64,000 nucleotides of DNA from LMUY01 sp965276785 (lineage in GTDB: Bacteria; Pseudomonadota; Alphaproteobacteria; Acetobacterales; Acetobacteraceae): contig OZ255629.1 of NCBI GenBank assembly GCA_965276785.1, forward strand, positions 2,232,001-2,296,000. The letters run 5' to 3'. The position numbers and the translations under genes are program-made. The notes under the pieces are model-generated. The model was given only the letters and a program-made list of their open reading frames with translations, did not search any database and had not been told where the DNA came from. Position 1 is the first letter of the stretch; every line of letters begins with the position of its first letter. Shown piece after piece: positions 43,519 through 51,028 of the stretch.

Positions 43519-44382
43519 TCAGCCATTGCCCTCCGCTTCGCCGATACCGTCCAGTTCGCCTGCGATCGGCGCATGGTTGAGCAGCGCCGCCAGCAGGCTG
43601 CCGCCGATGCTGTTGCCCACCAGCGTCGGCGCGAGGAACCGCATCAGGTAGTCCCCTACGGTCGCATGGCCGCTGAAGGTGAAAAACGCCGCCTCCACCG
43701 AGCCGGCGATGACGTGGGGGAATTGGCACACCGCGATTGAATAGGTCAGCAGGATGATGATCAGCGGGCGCGCTGCGCCGGAGCCGGGCAGCAGCCAGAC
43801 CATCAGCCCGATCAGCCAGCCGGCGAACCCCGCCAGCAACACCCCGTGGCCGAAGGAGGACTCCATCGTGTGGCTGGCGATCTCGAGCATCGCCGAGGCC
43901 ATGGCCGGCGGCATCGCACCGGGCTGCGCCAGCACCGCACCGAGCGCCAGCGTGCCCGTCAGGTTGGCGAGGAGAACGATGAGCCACACCCGCATGGTGC
44001 GCAGCAGCATGGTGCCGGTGCGCTGGGTCAGCGCGGGAATGAGCGCGGTGAGCGTGGTTTCGGTGAACAGTTGCTGCCGGCCCATCACCACGATGAGGAA
44101 GCCCAGGCAATAGCCGAACGAGGCGACCAGGCGCCGCCATGGGCTGTCCGGCAGGCCCGATTGCAACGCCGCCTGCACCAGAAAGGAGAAGCCGATCGAC
44201 AGCCCGGCGGCGAGCCCCGACCAGGCCAAGCCGCTGAACGAACGGTTGAGTTCGGCCAGCCCTTCGTCGCGCACCACTTCATGGATGACGAGCGGGCCAA
44301 TCGTGGTGCTTTGCGCCGCCTGCTTCTGCTCGCTCTCGCTGAGATGGACCGACTCTTCGCCGGCGGCTTGGCTCTCACCCAA
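43519..44382 (-). CDS. formate/nitrite transporter (FNT) family protein, YfdC-like
   Basis: A pentameric-channel-family protein of 287 aa with six membrane helices. The N-terminus (SESEQKQAAQ, VIHEVVRDEGLAELNR) and LAWSGLAAGLSIGFSFL, FGYCLGFLIVVMGRQQLFTE and LAPTLVGNSIGGSLL match the YfdC branch of the family rather than FocA/NirC. The only in-frame start between the tRNA gene and the domain is a TTG at 44382; the longer open frame runs backwards through the tRNA and is spurious. It begins 15 bp after the tRNA-Ser 3' end and may share its transcript. Confidence 0.82.
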   Translation of the reverse strand: MGESQAAGEESVHLSESEQKQAAQSTTIGPLVIHEVVRDEGLAELNRSFSGLAWSGLAAGLSIGFSFLVQAALQSGLPDSPWRRLVASFGYCLGFLIVVMGRQQLFTETTLTALIPALTQRTGTMLLRTMRVWLIVLLANLTGTLALGAVLAQPGAMPPAMASAMLEIASHTMESSFGHGVLLAGFAGWLIGLMVWLLPGSGAARPLIIILLTYSIAVCQFPHVIAGSVEAAFFTFSGHATVGDYLMRFLAPTLVGNSIGGSLLAALLNHAPIAGELDGIGEAEGNG

Positions 44383-44397
44383 GCAATGCGAGCCCGG

Positions 44398-44484
44398 CGG
44401 AGGGGGTGGGATTCGAACCCACGGTACGCTTGCACGTACAACAGTTTTCGAGACTGCCCCGATCGGCCACTCCGGCACCCCTCC
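44398..44484 (-). tRNA. tRNA-Ser(CGA)
   Basis: An 87-nt cloverleaf. The acceptor stem GGAGGGG (44484-44478) pairs with CCCCTCC (44405-44399), with discriminator G at 44398. The anticodon stem-loop reads GCAGT-CTCGAAA-ACTGT with anticodon CGA, decoding UCG. A long variable arm (GTACG...CGTAC), typical of class II serine tRNAs, precedes the T arm GTGGG-TTCGAAT-CCCAC. The 3' CCA is not encoded. Confidence 0.95.
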
Positions 44485-44578
44485 GTACGGCGGAGCATTA
44501 CCATCCACGCTGGCGGTTGCAAACGCCAGCCGGCACCATTCTTGCCTCACCGCGCCGGACCCTATCGGATCAACGCTC

Positions 44579-45877
44579 ATGCCCGATCGCTTTCACCTCG
44601 CCTGGTTCTGCAACTTCAGCGCGGGCGAGTGGAACCACCCCTATGCACCGCCGACCCCGCCTTGGGACGGCAAGTTCTACGTCGAGATGGCCCAAGCCAT
44701 GGAGCGGGCGGGTTTCGACTACATCATGCTGGAAGATACCCTCATGGTGTCCGAGGCCTATCGGGGCACCGCCGAAGCCACTCTGAAACACGCGCTGCAA
44801 GCCCCGAAGCACGACCCGATGCCGCTGGCCGCCATGATCGCGGCCGCCACCAGCCGGATGGGCGTGGTTGCGACCATGAGCACCATGGCCTACCCGCCGT
44901 TCCTGCTGGCACGGCTGTGCACCACGCTGGACCATATCGCCGGGGGGCGGTTCGGCTGGAACATCGTCACCTCGGGGGAGGACGCGGCGGCGCAGAACTT
45001 CGGCATGGACGAACTGCCGCCGCGCGCGCAGCGCTACGACATGGCCGACGAATACGTCGAGCTGGTGTGCCGCTTGTTCAATTCCTGGGAGCCGGGCGCG
45101 GTGGTGATGGACCGCGCCAGCGGCACCTTTGCCGACCACAGCAAGGTCAAGCCGATCCATTTCGAGGGCAAGTACTTCAACTGCCGGGGGCCGCTCAACA
45201 CGGTGCCCTCGCCGCAGGGCCGCCCCACCTTCGTGCAAGCCGGGGGGTCGCCGCGCGGGCGGGAGTTTGCCGCCCGGACGGCGGACAGCATTATCGCCAC
45301 CGCCAACGGCTATGCCGGGATGAAAGCCTATCGCGACGACGTGCGGGCCCGCGCCGCCGCTGCCGGGCGCAACCCGGACGATATCAAGGTGCTGTTCCTG
45401 ATCTACCCGGTGCTCGGCGAGACCACCGAGGAGGCCTGGGCCAAGCACTGCCGGCTGGTGCACGACCCGGCGTTCGTCGAAGCCGCGCTGGCGGCGATTG
45501 GCACGGTGACCGACATCGATTTCTCGCGCTTCGACCTCGATGCCGAACTGCCGCCGCTCACCACCAATGGCGAGCAGGGCTCGCTGGACAAGTTTGCCCA
45601 GTGGGGCAGCGGCAAAACGCTGCGCCAGCTCACCGCCGAGCGCTACGATGGCGGCCTGCAATTGGTCGGCACGCCGGATGCGGTGGCTGAGCAAATGGGT
45701 GAGGCGATGGCGGCAATCGGCGGCGACGGCTTTCTGGTGAGCACGCCGTTCCAGCGCACCAGCCGGCTGCGCGTGGTGGAGATCACCGAGGGCCTGGTGC
45801 CGGCGCTGCAACGCCGCGGCCTGGTGCGAACGCAGTATGAAGGAGGCACGCTGCGGGAGGTGCTGCGGGAGTTCTGA
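44579..45877 (+). CDS. flavin-dependent monooxygenase (NtaA/SnaA/DszA type luciferase-like)
   Basis: A 432 aa luciferase-fold monooxygenase that uses reduced FMN from a partner reductase. Family signposts are MPDRFHLAWF, ARAGFDY-type MERAGFDYIMLED, VATMSTMAYPPFLLARLCTTLDHIAGGRFGWNIVTS, HFEGKYFNCRGPLN, PTFVQAGGSPRGREFAARTAD and a terminal GGTLREVLREF. Relatives oxidise nitrilotriacetate, dibenzothiophene sulfone or other N- and S-compounds. The following two ABC permease genes, on the same strand 31 bp on, suggest uptake of the substrate. A hairpin (44509-44530) precedes it. Confidence 0.9.
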   Translation: MPDRFHLAWFCNFSAGEWNHPYAPPTPPWDGKFYVEMAQAMERAGFDYIMLEDTLMVSEAYRGTAEATLKHALQAPKHDPMPLAAMIAAATSRMGVVATMSTMAYPPFLLARLCTTLDHIAGGRFGWNIVTSGEDAAAQNFGMDELPPRAQRYDMADEYVELVCRLFNSWEPGAVVMDRASGTFADHSKVKPIHFEGKYFNCRGPLNTVPSPQGRPTFVQAGGSPRGREFAARTADSIIATANGYAGMKAYRDDVRARAAAAGRNPDDIKVLFLIYPVLGETTEEAWAKHCRLVHDPAFVEAALAAIGTVTDIDFSRFDLDAELPPLTTNGEQGSLDKFAQWGSGKTLRQLTAERYDGGLQLVGTPDAVAEQMGEAMAAIGGDGFLVSTPFQRTSRLRVVEITEGLVPALQRRGLVRTQYEGGTLREVLREF

Positions 45878-45908
45878 TGGTGGCATGGCGTTTGCTTAGC
45901 TTGTTGGG

Positions 45909-46610
45909 ATGACCTCCCTCGGGCTTCTCTTCGGCGCCGACGGCTGGGCGCCGCTGCTGCTGCAGGGCGCGCTGGTGACGGTGCTGATGGCGCTCGCCAC
46001 CGTGCCGCTCGGCTTCGGCGCCGGGTTGCTGCTGGCCTTGGCACGGCGGTCTGACTGGCGCAGCCTGCGTGCGGCCGGGGAGGCCTACACCACCTTTTTC
46101 CGCGGCATCCCCGACTTGCTGGCCCTGTTTATCGTCTATTTCGGCCTGCAAGCCTTGATCGACCGGCTGAGCCGCGTCCTTGCGTTGCAGACCCATATCG
46201 AAGTGGATGCATTTTTCGCCGGTGTGATCGCCCTCAGCGCCGTCTCGGCCGCGTATTCGAGCGAGGTGTGGATCGCCGCCTTTGCCGCCGTGCCGCGCAC
46301 CCAGGGCGAGGCGGCGCGGTCCTTGGGGCTCAGCCGGCGGCACAGCTTCGCCCTCGTAGTGCTGCCGCAACTGGCTGGGATCGCGCTGCCGGGCCTGGGC
46401 AACATCTGGACGATCCTGTTGAAGGATACCTCGCTCGTCTCCACGCTGGCCGTGATGGATCTGCTGCGCGCCGCCTCGGAGGCGGCCAAGAACACGCATG
46501 AGCCGCTGCTGTTCTACAGCGCGGCGGCAGCGGTCTATCTCGTCATCAGCATCGCCTCGACCGGCGGCCAAGCCCTGCTGGAACGGCGTTTCGCCCGCGG
46601 CCTGGCCTGA
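45909..46610 (+). CDS. polar amino-acid/opine-type ABC permease (HisQ-like)
   Basis: A 233 aa inner-membrane permease of the HisMQ family. Five helices are visible, with the conserved FFRGIPDLLALFIVYFGLQ and the cytoplasmic coupling loop EAARSLGLSRRHSFALVVLPQLAGIALPGLGN. Its stop and the next start overlap (TGATG). No ATPase or substrate-binding protein gene is near, so those parts must be encoded elsewhere. Linked to the flavin monooxygenase. Confidence 0.9.
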   Translation: MTSLGLLFGADGWAPLLLQGALVTVLMALATVPLGFGAGLLLALARRSDWRSLRAAGEAYTTFFRGIPDLLALFIVYFGLQALIDRLSRVLALQTHIEVDAFFAGVIALSAVSAAYSSEVWIAAFAAVPRTQGEAARSLGLSRRHSFALVVLPQLAGIALPGLGNIWTILLKDTSLVSTLAVMDLLRAASEAAKNTHEPLLFYSAAAAVYLVISIASTGGQALLERRFARGLA

Positions 46611-47404
46611 TGCACGGCCTGCTCGGCTTCCTGATCGACCCCGACCTGCTGGACCAATACGGCTGGCGGTTGATCGCGGGGTTGCAGATGACCGCGGAAC
46701 TGGTGGCGCTGTCGTGCTGCATCGGGTTCGTGCTCGCCGGGCCGATCTGCCTGGCCCGCCGGTCCCGCAGCCGGCTGCTGTCTTGGGCCATGCTGAGCTA
46801 CGTCACCGCGTTCCGCGGCACGCCGCTGCTATGTCAGCTCTATTTGGTGTATTATGGCGGCGGCGAGTTGCGGCCGGCGCTTGCCGCAGTGGGATTGTGG
46901 ACGTTCTTTCGTGACGCGTTTTTCTGCTGCATCGTCACCTTCAGCTTGAATACGGCGGCCTATCAGTCGGAGATTTTCCGCGGCGCCATCGCCTCCGTGC
47001 CCAAGGGCCAGCGGGAGGCGGCAGCGGCTTTGGGCTTGTCGCCCTGGCAGATCGGCCGGCATGTGGTGTTTCCACAGGCGTTGCTGGTGGCGCTGCGGCC
47101 GCTTGGCAACGAGCTGATCAGCATGATCAAGGCGAGCGCGCTGGCTGCAATCGTGACCTTGCTCGACCTGATGGGCCAAACCCGGTTCGTGTTCGCGCGG
47201 ACGTTCGACTTTTCGGTCTATCTCTATGCGGCGCTGATTTACCTGGCCGCGACGGAACTAATCCGGAGATTGTGGCTATCGCTGGAGCGTCGGGCGTCAC
47301 GCCACTTGCGTGGGATCCCGCTCGGGGTTGTTTCCAGCGCTGCGACGATGGCACCTGCCCGAGCCGCCACGCCGACGGAAGCGGGGCTCGTGCAGGCGCG
47401 ATAG
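46610..47404 (+). CDS. polar amino-acid/opine-type ABC permease (HisM-like)
   Basis: A 264 aa partner permease with TAFRGTPLLCQLYLVYYG and the EAA loop EAAAALGLSPWQIGRHVVFPQALLVALRPLGNE. It begins one base inside the previous stop, so the two are coupled and should form the heterodimeric membrane part of one importer. The C-terminal 30 residues after the last helix are Ala/Pro/Arg-rich and beyond the family's usual end. Confidence 0.9.
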   Translation: MHGLLGFLIDPDLLDQYGWRLIAGLQMTAELVALSCCIGFVLAGPICLARRSRSRLLSWAMLSYVTAFRGTPLLCQLYLVYYGGGELRPALAAVGLWTFFRDAFFCCIVTFSLNTAAYQSEIFRGAIASVPKGQREAAAALGLSPWQIGRHVVFPQALLVALRPLGNELISMIKASALAAIVTLLDLMGQTRFVFARTFDFSVYLYAALIYLAATELIRRLWLSLERRASRHLRGIPLGVVSSAATMAPARAATPTEAGLVQAR

Positions 47405-47733
47405 GGAGCGCTTTGAAGCGCCAGAGGAGTGGCGGCTGCACCAAGTCCCAGCCTGTTTACCACGATGGCATGTTGCGAGCGGTCGCGCCAATCGCAGAAA
47501 AGTTAAAAATAATCAATTTAGCGACGCTGCAATCGTCTGTTTTGCCGCGAATGGGCGGGTTCATGTGAGAACGTTACGGTTTGTTGCTACCGCTGATGGA
47601 TGATCTGGTGGACGCCGACCTCGATCTATGCCAAAAGCCGCTACCGTGTAGATTGGGCCGAGACGAACGATTTTTGTTCGACTTCGGTTGGCGACCGGCT
47701 AAAGTGCAGTGCAGCATTTCTGAGGAGCACTCC
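47405..47733. other. intergenic leader region before the sugar transferase gene
   Basis: About 330 bp. It begins with a small hairpin GCGCTT-TG-AAGCGC (47408-47421) just after the permease stop, then has a strikingly AT-rich patch (about 47495-47525, with AAAAGTTAAAAATAATCAAT) in otherwise GC-rich DNA, which is a likely promoter or regulator-binding zone. A GAGGAG ribosome-binding site closes it (47722-47727). No gene is supported. Confidence 0.5.
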
Positions 47734-49335
47734 GTGTCTCTTATCAGCCATCGTGGTTTGTCTGCTGCCAGGGTTCCGGGTGAGTTTGGCGTGAAGGCGG
47801 TTAGTTCACCGACGGCAAGCGCCAGGCTGGCGGCTGACGGAGTCCGGTCCGGCATTTGCTTTTCTCCAAGCCGGGTGGGCCGCCCGGTGCCCGTTGGCCC
47901 GGCTCGAGGGGGGTCGCGCGCGCTCCGCCAATTGGGATCGGCCCCGCATGTCTTTGTTTTACTGACGCGGCTCACCGACCTCGCTATGCTGGGCGTGAGC
48001 GGCTGGATCGCCACGCTGCTCTGCCATGCGATTGGCAGCGGCGAGCTTGCTGGCGAGCCGATCCTCGCCACGCTGGGCGCCGTTGCGGCCACGGTGTCGG
48101 TGCTGAACCGTGCCGACGCCTATGCGCCGTCACGGTTGCGCAATGCGGCACGCCGTCTGCGCGTGCTGCGCGGCGCGATTATGGCGGGCGGGGCGGTGGC
48201 CGCCGTCTGTTTCGCGCTGATGCCGGTGGGTGGCGGCACTGGCCGTTGGTGGCCGGTGCTCTGGATGGCCTCCGCCGGGCTCGTCACCACGGGTTCAGCC
48301 ATCGTCACTGCCAACGCGGCGCGGGCGCTGACCAACGCCGAATCTCTTGCCCGCCGGGTCGCGGTGGTCGGCGTCAGCGAGTACAGCCTGTCGTTCATCG
48401 CCGCCCTGGCGACCGATCCCGACCGGGCCTCCAGCTTTGTCGGCCTCTACAATGACGGCTACGACGCCGTGACCCCGATCTCTGACGTTCCGGTGCTCGG
48501 CAACATCGTGGACCTGGTCGCGCGAAGCCGCCGCGACCGCATCGACGCGATCGTCCTGGCACTTCCCTTGTCGGACGACTCCCGCATCAAACAGGCTCGT
48601 GCTGCGCTGAGGTCGGTGACAGCCGACATCTACATGGCTGGCGAGTTGCTGGAGCACGCCTGCAAAAGCAGCCAACTCGACCGTGTCGGTCCGAATGCCG
48701 TCATCAAGATCGGCAGCCGCCCGCTGACGGAATGGGAGTCTTTGCAGAAGGCCGTGTTCGATTGGACGATTGCCGCGATTTTGCTGATCGCCGCGCTGCC
48801 GTTTCTGGGTCTGGTCGCGCTGGCGATCCGGCTCGACAGCCCTGGTCCGATCCTGTTCCGCCAACCGCGGCTTGGCTTCAACAACAACATGTTCGACGTG
48901 TTCAAATTCCGGACCATGTTCCATCATTTGGCGGATATGAAGGCCGATCGCCAAACCACCAAGAACGATGCCCGCGTCACCCGCATTGGGCGGATTTTGC
49001 GCAAGACGAGCTTGGATGAGGTGCCGCAACTGCTGAACGTGTTGCGCGGAGAGATGTCGCTGGTCGGCCCCCGGCCGCATGCCCCCAACACCAAAGCAGG
49101 CAACCAGTTGTTCCACGATGCCGTTGCCGACTATGCGTTGCGCCACCGTGTCAAGCCGGGGATTACCGGCTGGGCGCAGGTCAATGGCTGGCGGGGCGAG
49201 ACGCGCACTCTCGAGCAAATCGAGCAACGGGTTGCCCACGACCTGTTCTACATCGACAACTGGTCGTTCCTGCTCGACATCAAGATCATGGTGTTGACGG
49301 CACTGCGTGAGCTTCACAGCAAAACGGCTTATTGA
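47734..49335 (+). CDS. undecaprenyl-phosphate sugar phosphotransferase (WcaJ/GumD-like)
   Basis: A 533 aa initiator of exopolysaccharide or O-antigen repeat-unit assembly; it loads a sugar-1-phosphate onto undecaprenyl phosphate. After about 75 residues come four hydrophobic helices, a CoA-binding-like domain (VAVVGVSEYSLSFIAALATD), a fifth helix (AAILLIAALPFLGLVALAI), and the bacterial sugar transferase domain with FRQPRLGFNN, FDVFKFRTM, TSLDEVPQLLNVLRGEMSLVGPRPH and VKPGITGWAQVNGWRGET. The GTG at 47734 has GAGGAG 6 nt upstream; the frame opening at 47581 is unlikely. The N-terminal segment is longer than usual. No other polysaccharide genes flank it. Confidence 0.92.
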   Translation: MSLISHRGLSAARVPGEFGVKAVSSPTASARLAADGVRSGICFSPSRVGRPVPVGPARGGSRALRQLGSAPHVFVLLTRLTDLAMLGVSGWIATLLCHAIGSGELAGEPILATLGAVAATVSVLNRADAYAPSRLRNAARRLRVLRGAIMAGGAVAAVCFALMPVGGGTGRWWPVLWMASAGLVTTGSAIVTANAARALTNAESLARRVAVVGVSEYSLSFIAALATDPDRASSFVGLYNDGYDAVTPISDVPVLGNIVDLVARSRRDRIDAIVLALPLSDDSRIKQARAALRSVTADIYMAGELLEHACKSSQLDRVGPNAVIKIGSRPLTEWESLQKAVFDWTIAAILLIAALPFLGLVALAIRLDSPGPILFRQPRLGFNNNMFDVFKFRTMFHHLADMKADRQTTKNDARVTRIGRILRKTSLDEVPQLLNVLRGEMSLVGPRPHAPNTKAGNQLFHDAVADYALRHRVKPGITGWAQVNGWRGETRTLEQIEQRVAHDLFYIDNWSFLLDIKIMVLTALRELHSKTAY

Positions 49336-49421
49336 TCGCCAACCTTGATGGTTGCTTCGCCGTGGTGCGGGCGCAACCCGCCTCTTCTATGCACCGCGGC
49401 AGGTTTACCCGCTCAGCTGAT

Positions 49422-49639
49422 CTAGCCCAAACCCGACTTCGGTTCCGTCAGCGAGATACCTTCGCGCTCCATCGCGCGCCGGGCTGCGGGACGGGCCGCC
49501 GCTGCCTCGGTGAAGCTCCAGAGCCGTGAGTAGGCGGTCGTGGGCCGGCCGAGCCTGAGGCCCAAGCGACCGAGCACAAAGAGGTAGGCGTCAGCGACCT
49601 CGCCAGCGAGCAGGCGCCTGGCAGGACATAGAGCCTCAC
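49422..49639 (-). pseudogene. glutathione S-transferase remnant, internal deletion plus frameshift
   Basis: The GTG at 49639 opens the typical transferase N-terminus VRLYVLPGACSLA. Within about 13 codons the reading must shift frame to continue with the family's C-terminal helices, GEVADAYLFVLGRLGLRLG and FTEAAAARPAARRAMEREG, ending at the TAG at 49424-49422. About 130 residues, including the glutathione site and the domain linker, are missing. The GTG still overlaps the upstream hydrolase stop as GTGA (49639-49636), a fossil of translational coupling. No functional product is expected. Confidence 0.78.
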
Positions 49640-50256
49640 GGAACACCAAAACGGGGCGCGAGCGCCGGCGCGAGCAGGGCATCGAGATCGGCCGTCAACT
49701 CCGGGAACGTCGTCATGCCGCTTTCGGCATTGAGGTGCTTGCCGCCGGGAATGATCCGCAGCGGCGCCCCGACACGCTTCGCGATCTCGCGGCTGAACCG
49801 CAAGGGGACGTAGGGGTCGTCGTTCCCGGCATAGCAGGTGACGCTCGCTCCGCATCCCGCGCGCACCGCCCCCCAGTCGAGCGGCGCGAAGAATGGAGCG
49901 TTGATTGGATCGTAGTCCGGCAGGCCCAGGGTGCCCCAGAAGCCGGCTGCGAGGCAGGCGCCACGGTACGGGTCCGCCGCTCCGGCGTGGGCGGCGAGCC
50001 GCAGCGTGAATGCCACGCCGAGGCTATGGGCGACAAGGACGGTGCGCGAGCGCGGCACGGCGTTGTCCACCTGCTGAGCGTATGCGTCCAACCACGCCTC
50101 GGGGGACTGGCCCTGCGGCGTGGGGAAGTGGGGCAGCAGGGCCTCGTGCCCGGCCGCCTGAACGCGCTCGGCCAACCAGGGAAACCAGTTCGAGTCCGGG
50201 CGGCCATAAGCGCCGTGGAGGATTACGACGCGCAAGAACGCTGTGACACTGTGCAC
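49636..50256 (-). CDS. RBBP9/YdeN family serine hydrolase
   Basis: A 206 aa alpha/beta hydrolase of the RBBP9/YdeN family. It opens VVILHGAYGRPDSNWFPWL, has the nucleophile elbow VLVAHSLGVAF, NDDPYVP with the acid residue, and IPGGKHLNAESG with the catalytic histidine. The start is a GTG at 50256 with GAGGAG 8 nt upstream. The glutathione S-transferase remnant follows with a 4-bp overlap. The substrate is unknown. Confidence 0.87.
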   Translation of the reverse strand: MHSVTAFLRVVILHGAYGRPDSNWFPWLAERVQAAGHEALLPHFPTPQGQSPEAWLDAYAQQVDNAVPRSRTVLVAHSLGVAFTLRLAAHAGAADPYRGACLAAGFWGTLGLPDYDPINAPFFAPLDWGAVRAGCGASVTCYAGNDDPYVPLRFSREIAKRVGAPLRIIPGGKHLNAESGMTTFPELTADLDALLAPALAPRFGVP

Positions 50257-50316
50257 GCGCGAGGCTCCTCTTGACTGGGTTGAGTTCTGCTGGACCGCGC
50301 GGCTGCCGGCATGCGC

Positions 50317-50880
50317 CTACTGCTCCGCCAGCGGGTGGGCCTGCCGCCACGCCCGCAGCGCAGCCAGCGTGTTGGCCACGTGCGCATCCGGGCTCAGCGC
50401 CGTGTAGCTATAGATGACGCGGTCATCCGGCGTGATGACGTAAGAGGTTCGGTCCGCGTAGGCCATAAAAGGGACCAATACCGCATCATAGGCCTTCATC
50501 ACCGCGCGATGGGGATCTGCCACCACGGCAAACTTGCTCTGGCACTCGCTGACGGAAAACTTGTTCAATGTGCCGATGTCGTCGCCCGATATTCCGACGA
50601 CCGTGGCTCCAAGGCTGTTATAACGCTCAATCGCGGCGGCAAAATCATGCGCTTCCACGGTGCAGCCCTGAGTGAAGGCTGCCGGGTAAAAGTAGAGTAT
50701 GACGGGGCCGTGCCTGAGTGTGTCTGCCAGAGAAAATTGGAATTCCTTGCCCGCGAAGGTCGCCTTGGCGGTGAATTGCGGTGCGCTTGCCCCATCCTTG
50801 AGCGCCGCGCCGGCTGGATTGGTCCATGCAGCGAGAGCCGTGAGGACTGCGACGGCGCAATATCTCAGACGCGATGACAT
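50317..50880 (-). CDS. exported peroxiredoxin (BCP/PrxQ-like)
   Basis: A 187 aa thiol peroxidase with a signal peptide (VAVLTALAAWTNPAGA), so probably periplasmic. The peroxidatic site is FYPAAFTQGCTVEA (C73), followed by VVGISGDD and KFAVVADPHRAVMKAY. A second cysteine (SECQSKF) could resolve it. The ATG at 50880 has an AGGT site 8 nt upstream and leads straight into the signal peptide; the longer frame from 50934 is unlikely. Confidence 0.88.
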   Translation of the reverse strand: MSSRLRYCAVAVLTALAAWTNPAGAALKDGASAPQFTAKATFAGKEFQFSLADTLRHGPVILYFYPAAFTQGCTVEAHDFAAAIERYNSLGATVVGISGDDIGTLNKFSVSECQSKFAVVADPHRAVMKAYDAVLVPFMAYADRTSYVITPDDRVIYSYTALSPDAHVANTLAALRAWRQAHPLAEQ

Positions 50881-51028
50881 CGTCCTGACCTTCCTTCTGT
50901 GCAACGAATGCGGCTTGATTTGAGGCTTGAGCATGATCGCATCTGTTTAGGCAAAGCGCCCATACTCTAGCTTTTTGTTTGAGAGGCTTATTCGCGGCTC
51001 AGCTCGATCAACCTGAAGCGATCCGGCT

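Noticed and set aside
44383..44580. N-terminal extension of the FNT transporter frame
   Set aside because: It reads through the tRNA-Ser gene; the translated part includes the tRNA sequence and Pro-rich junk.
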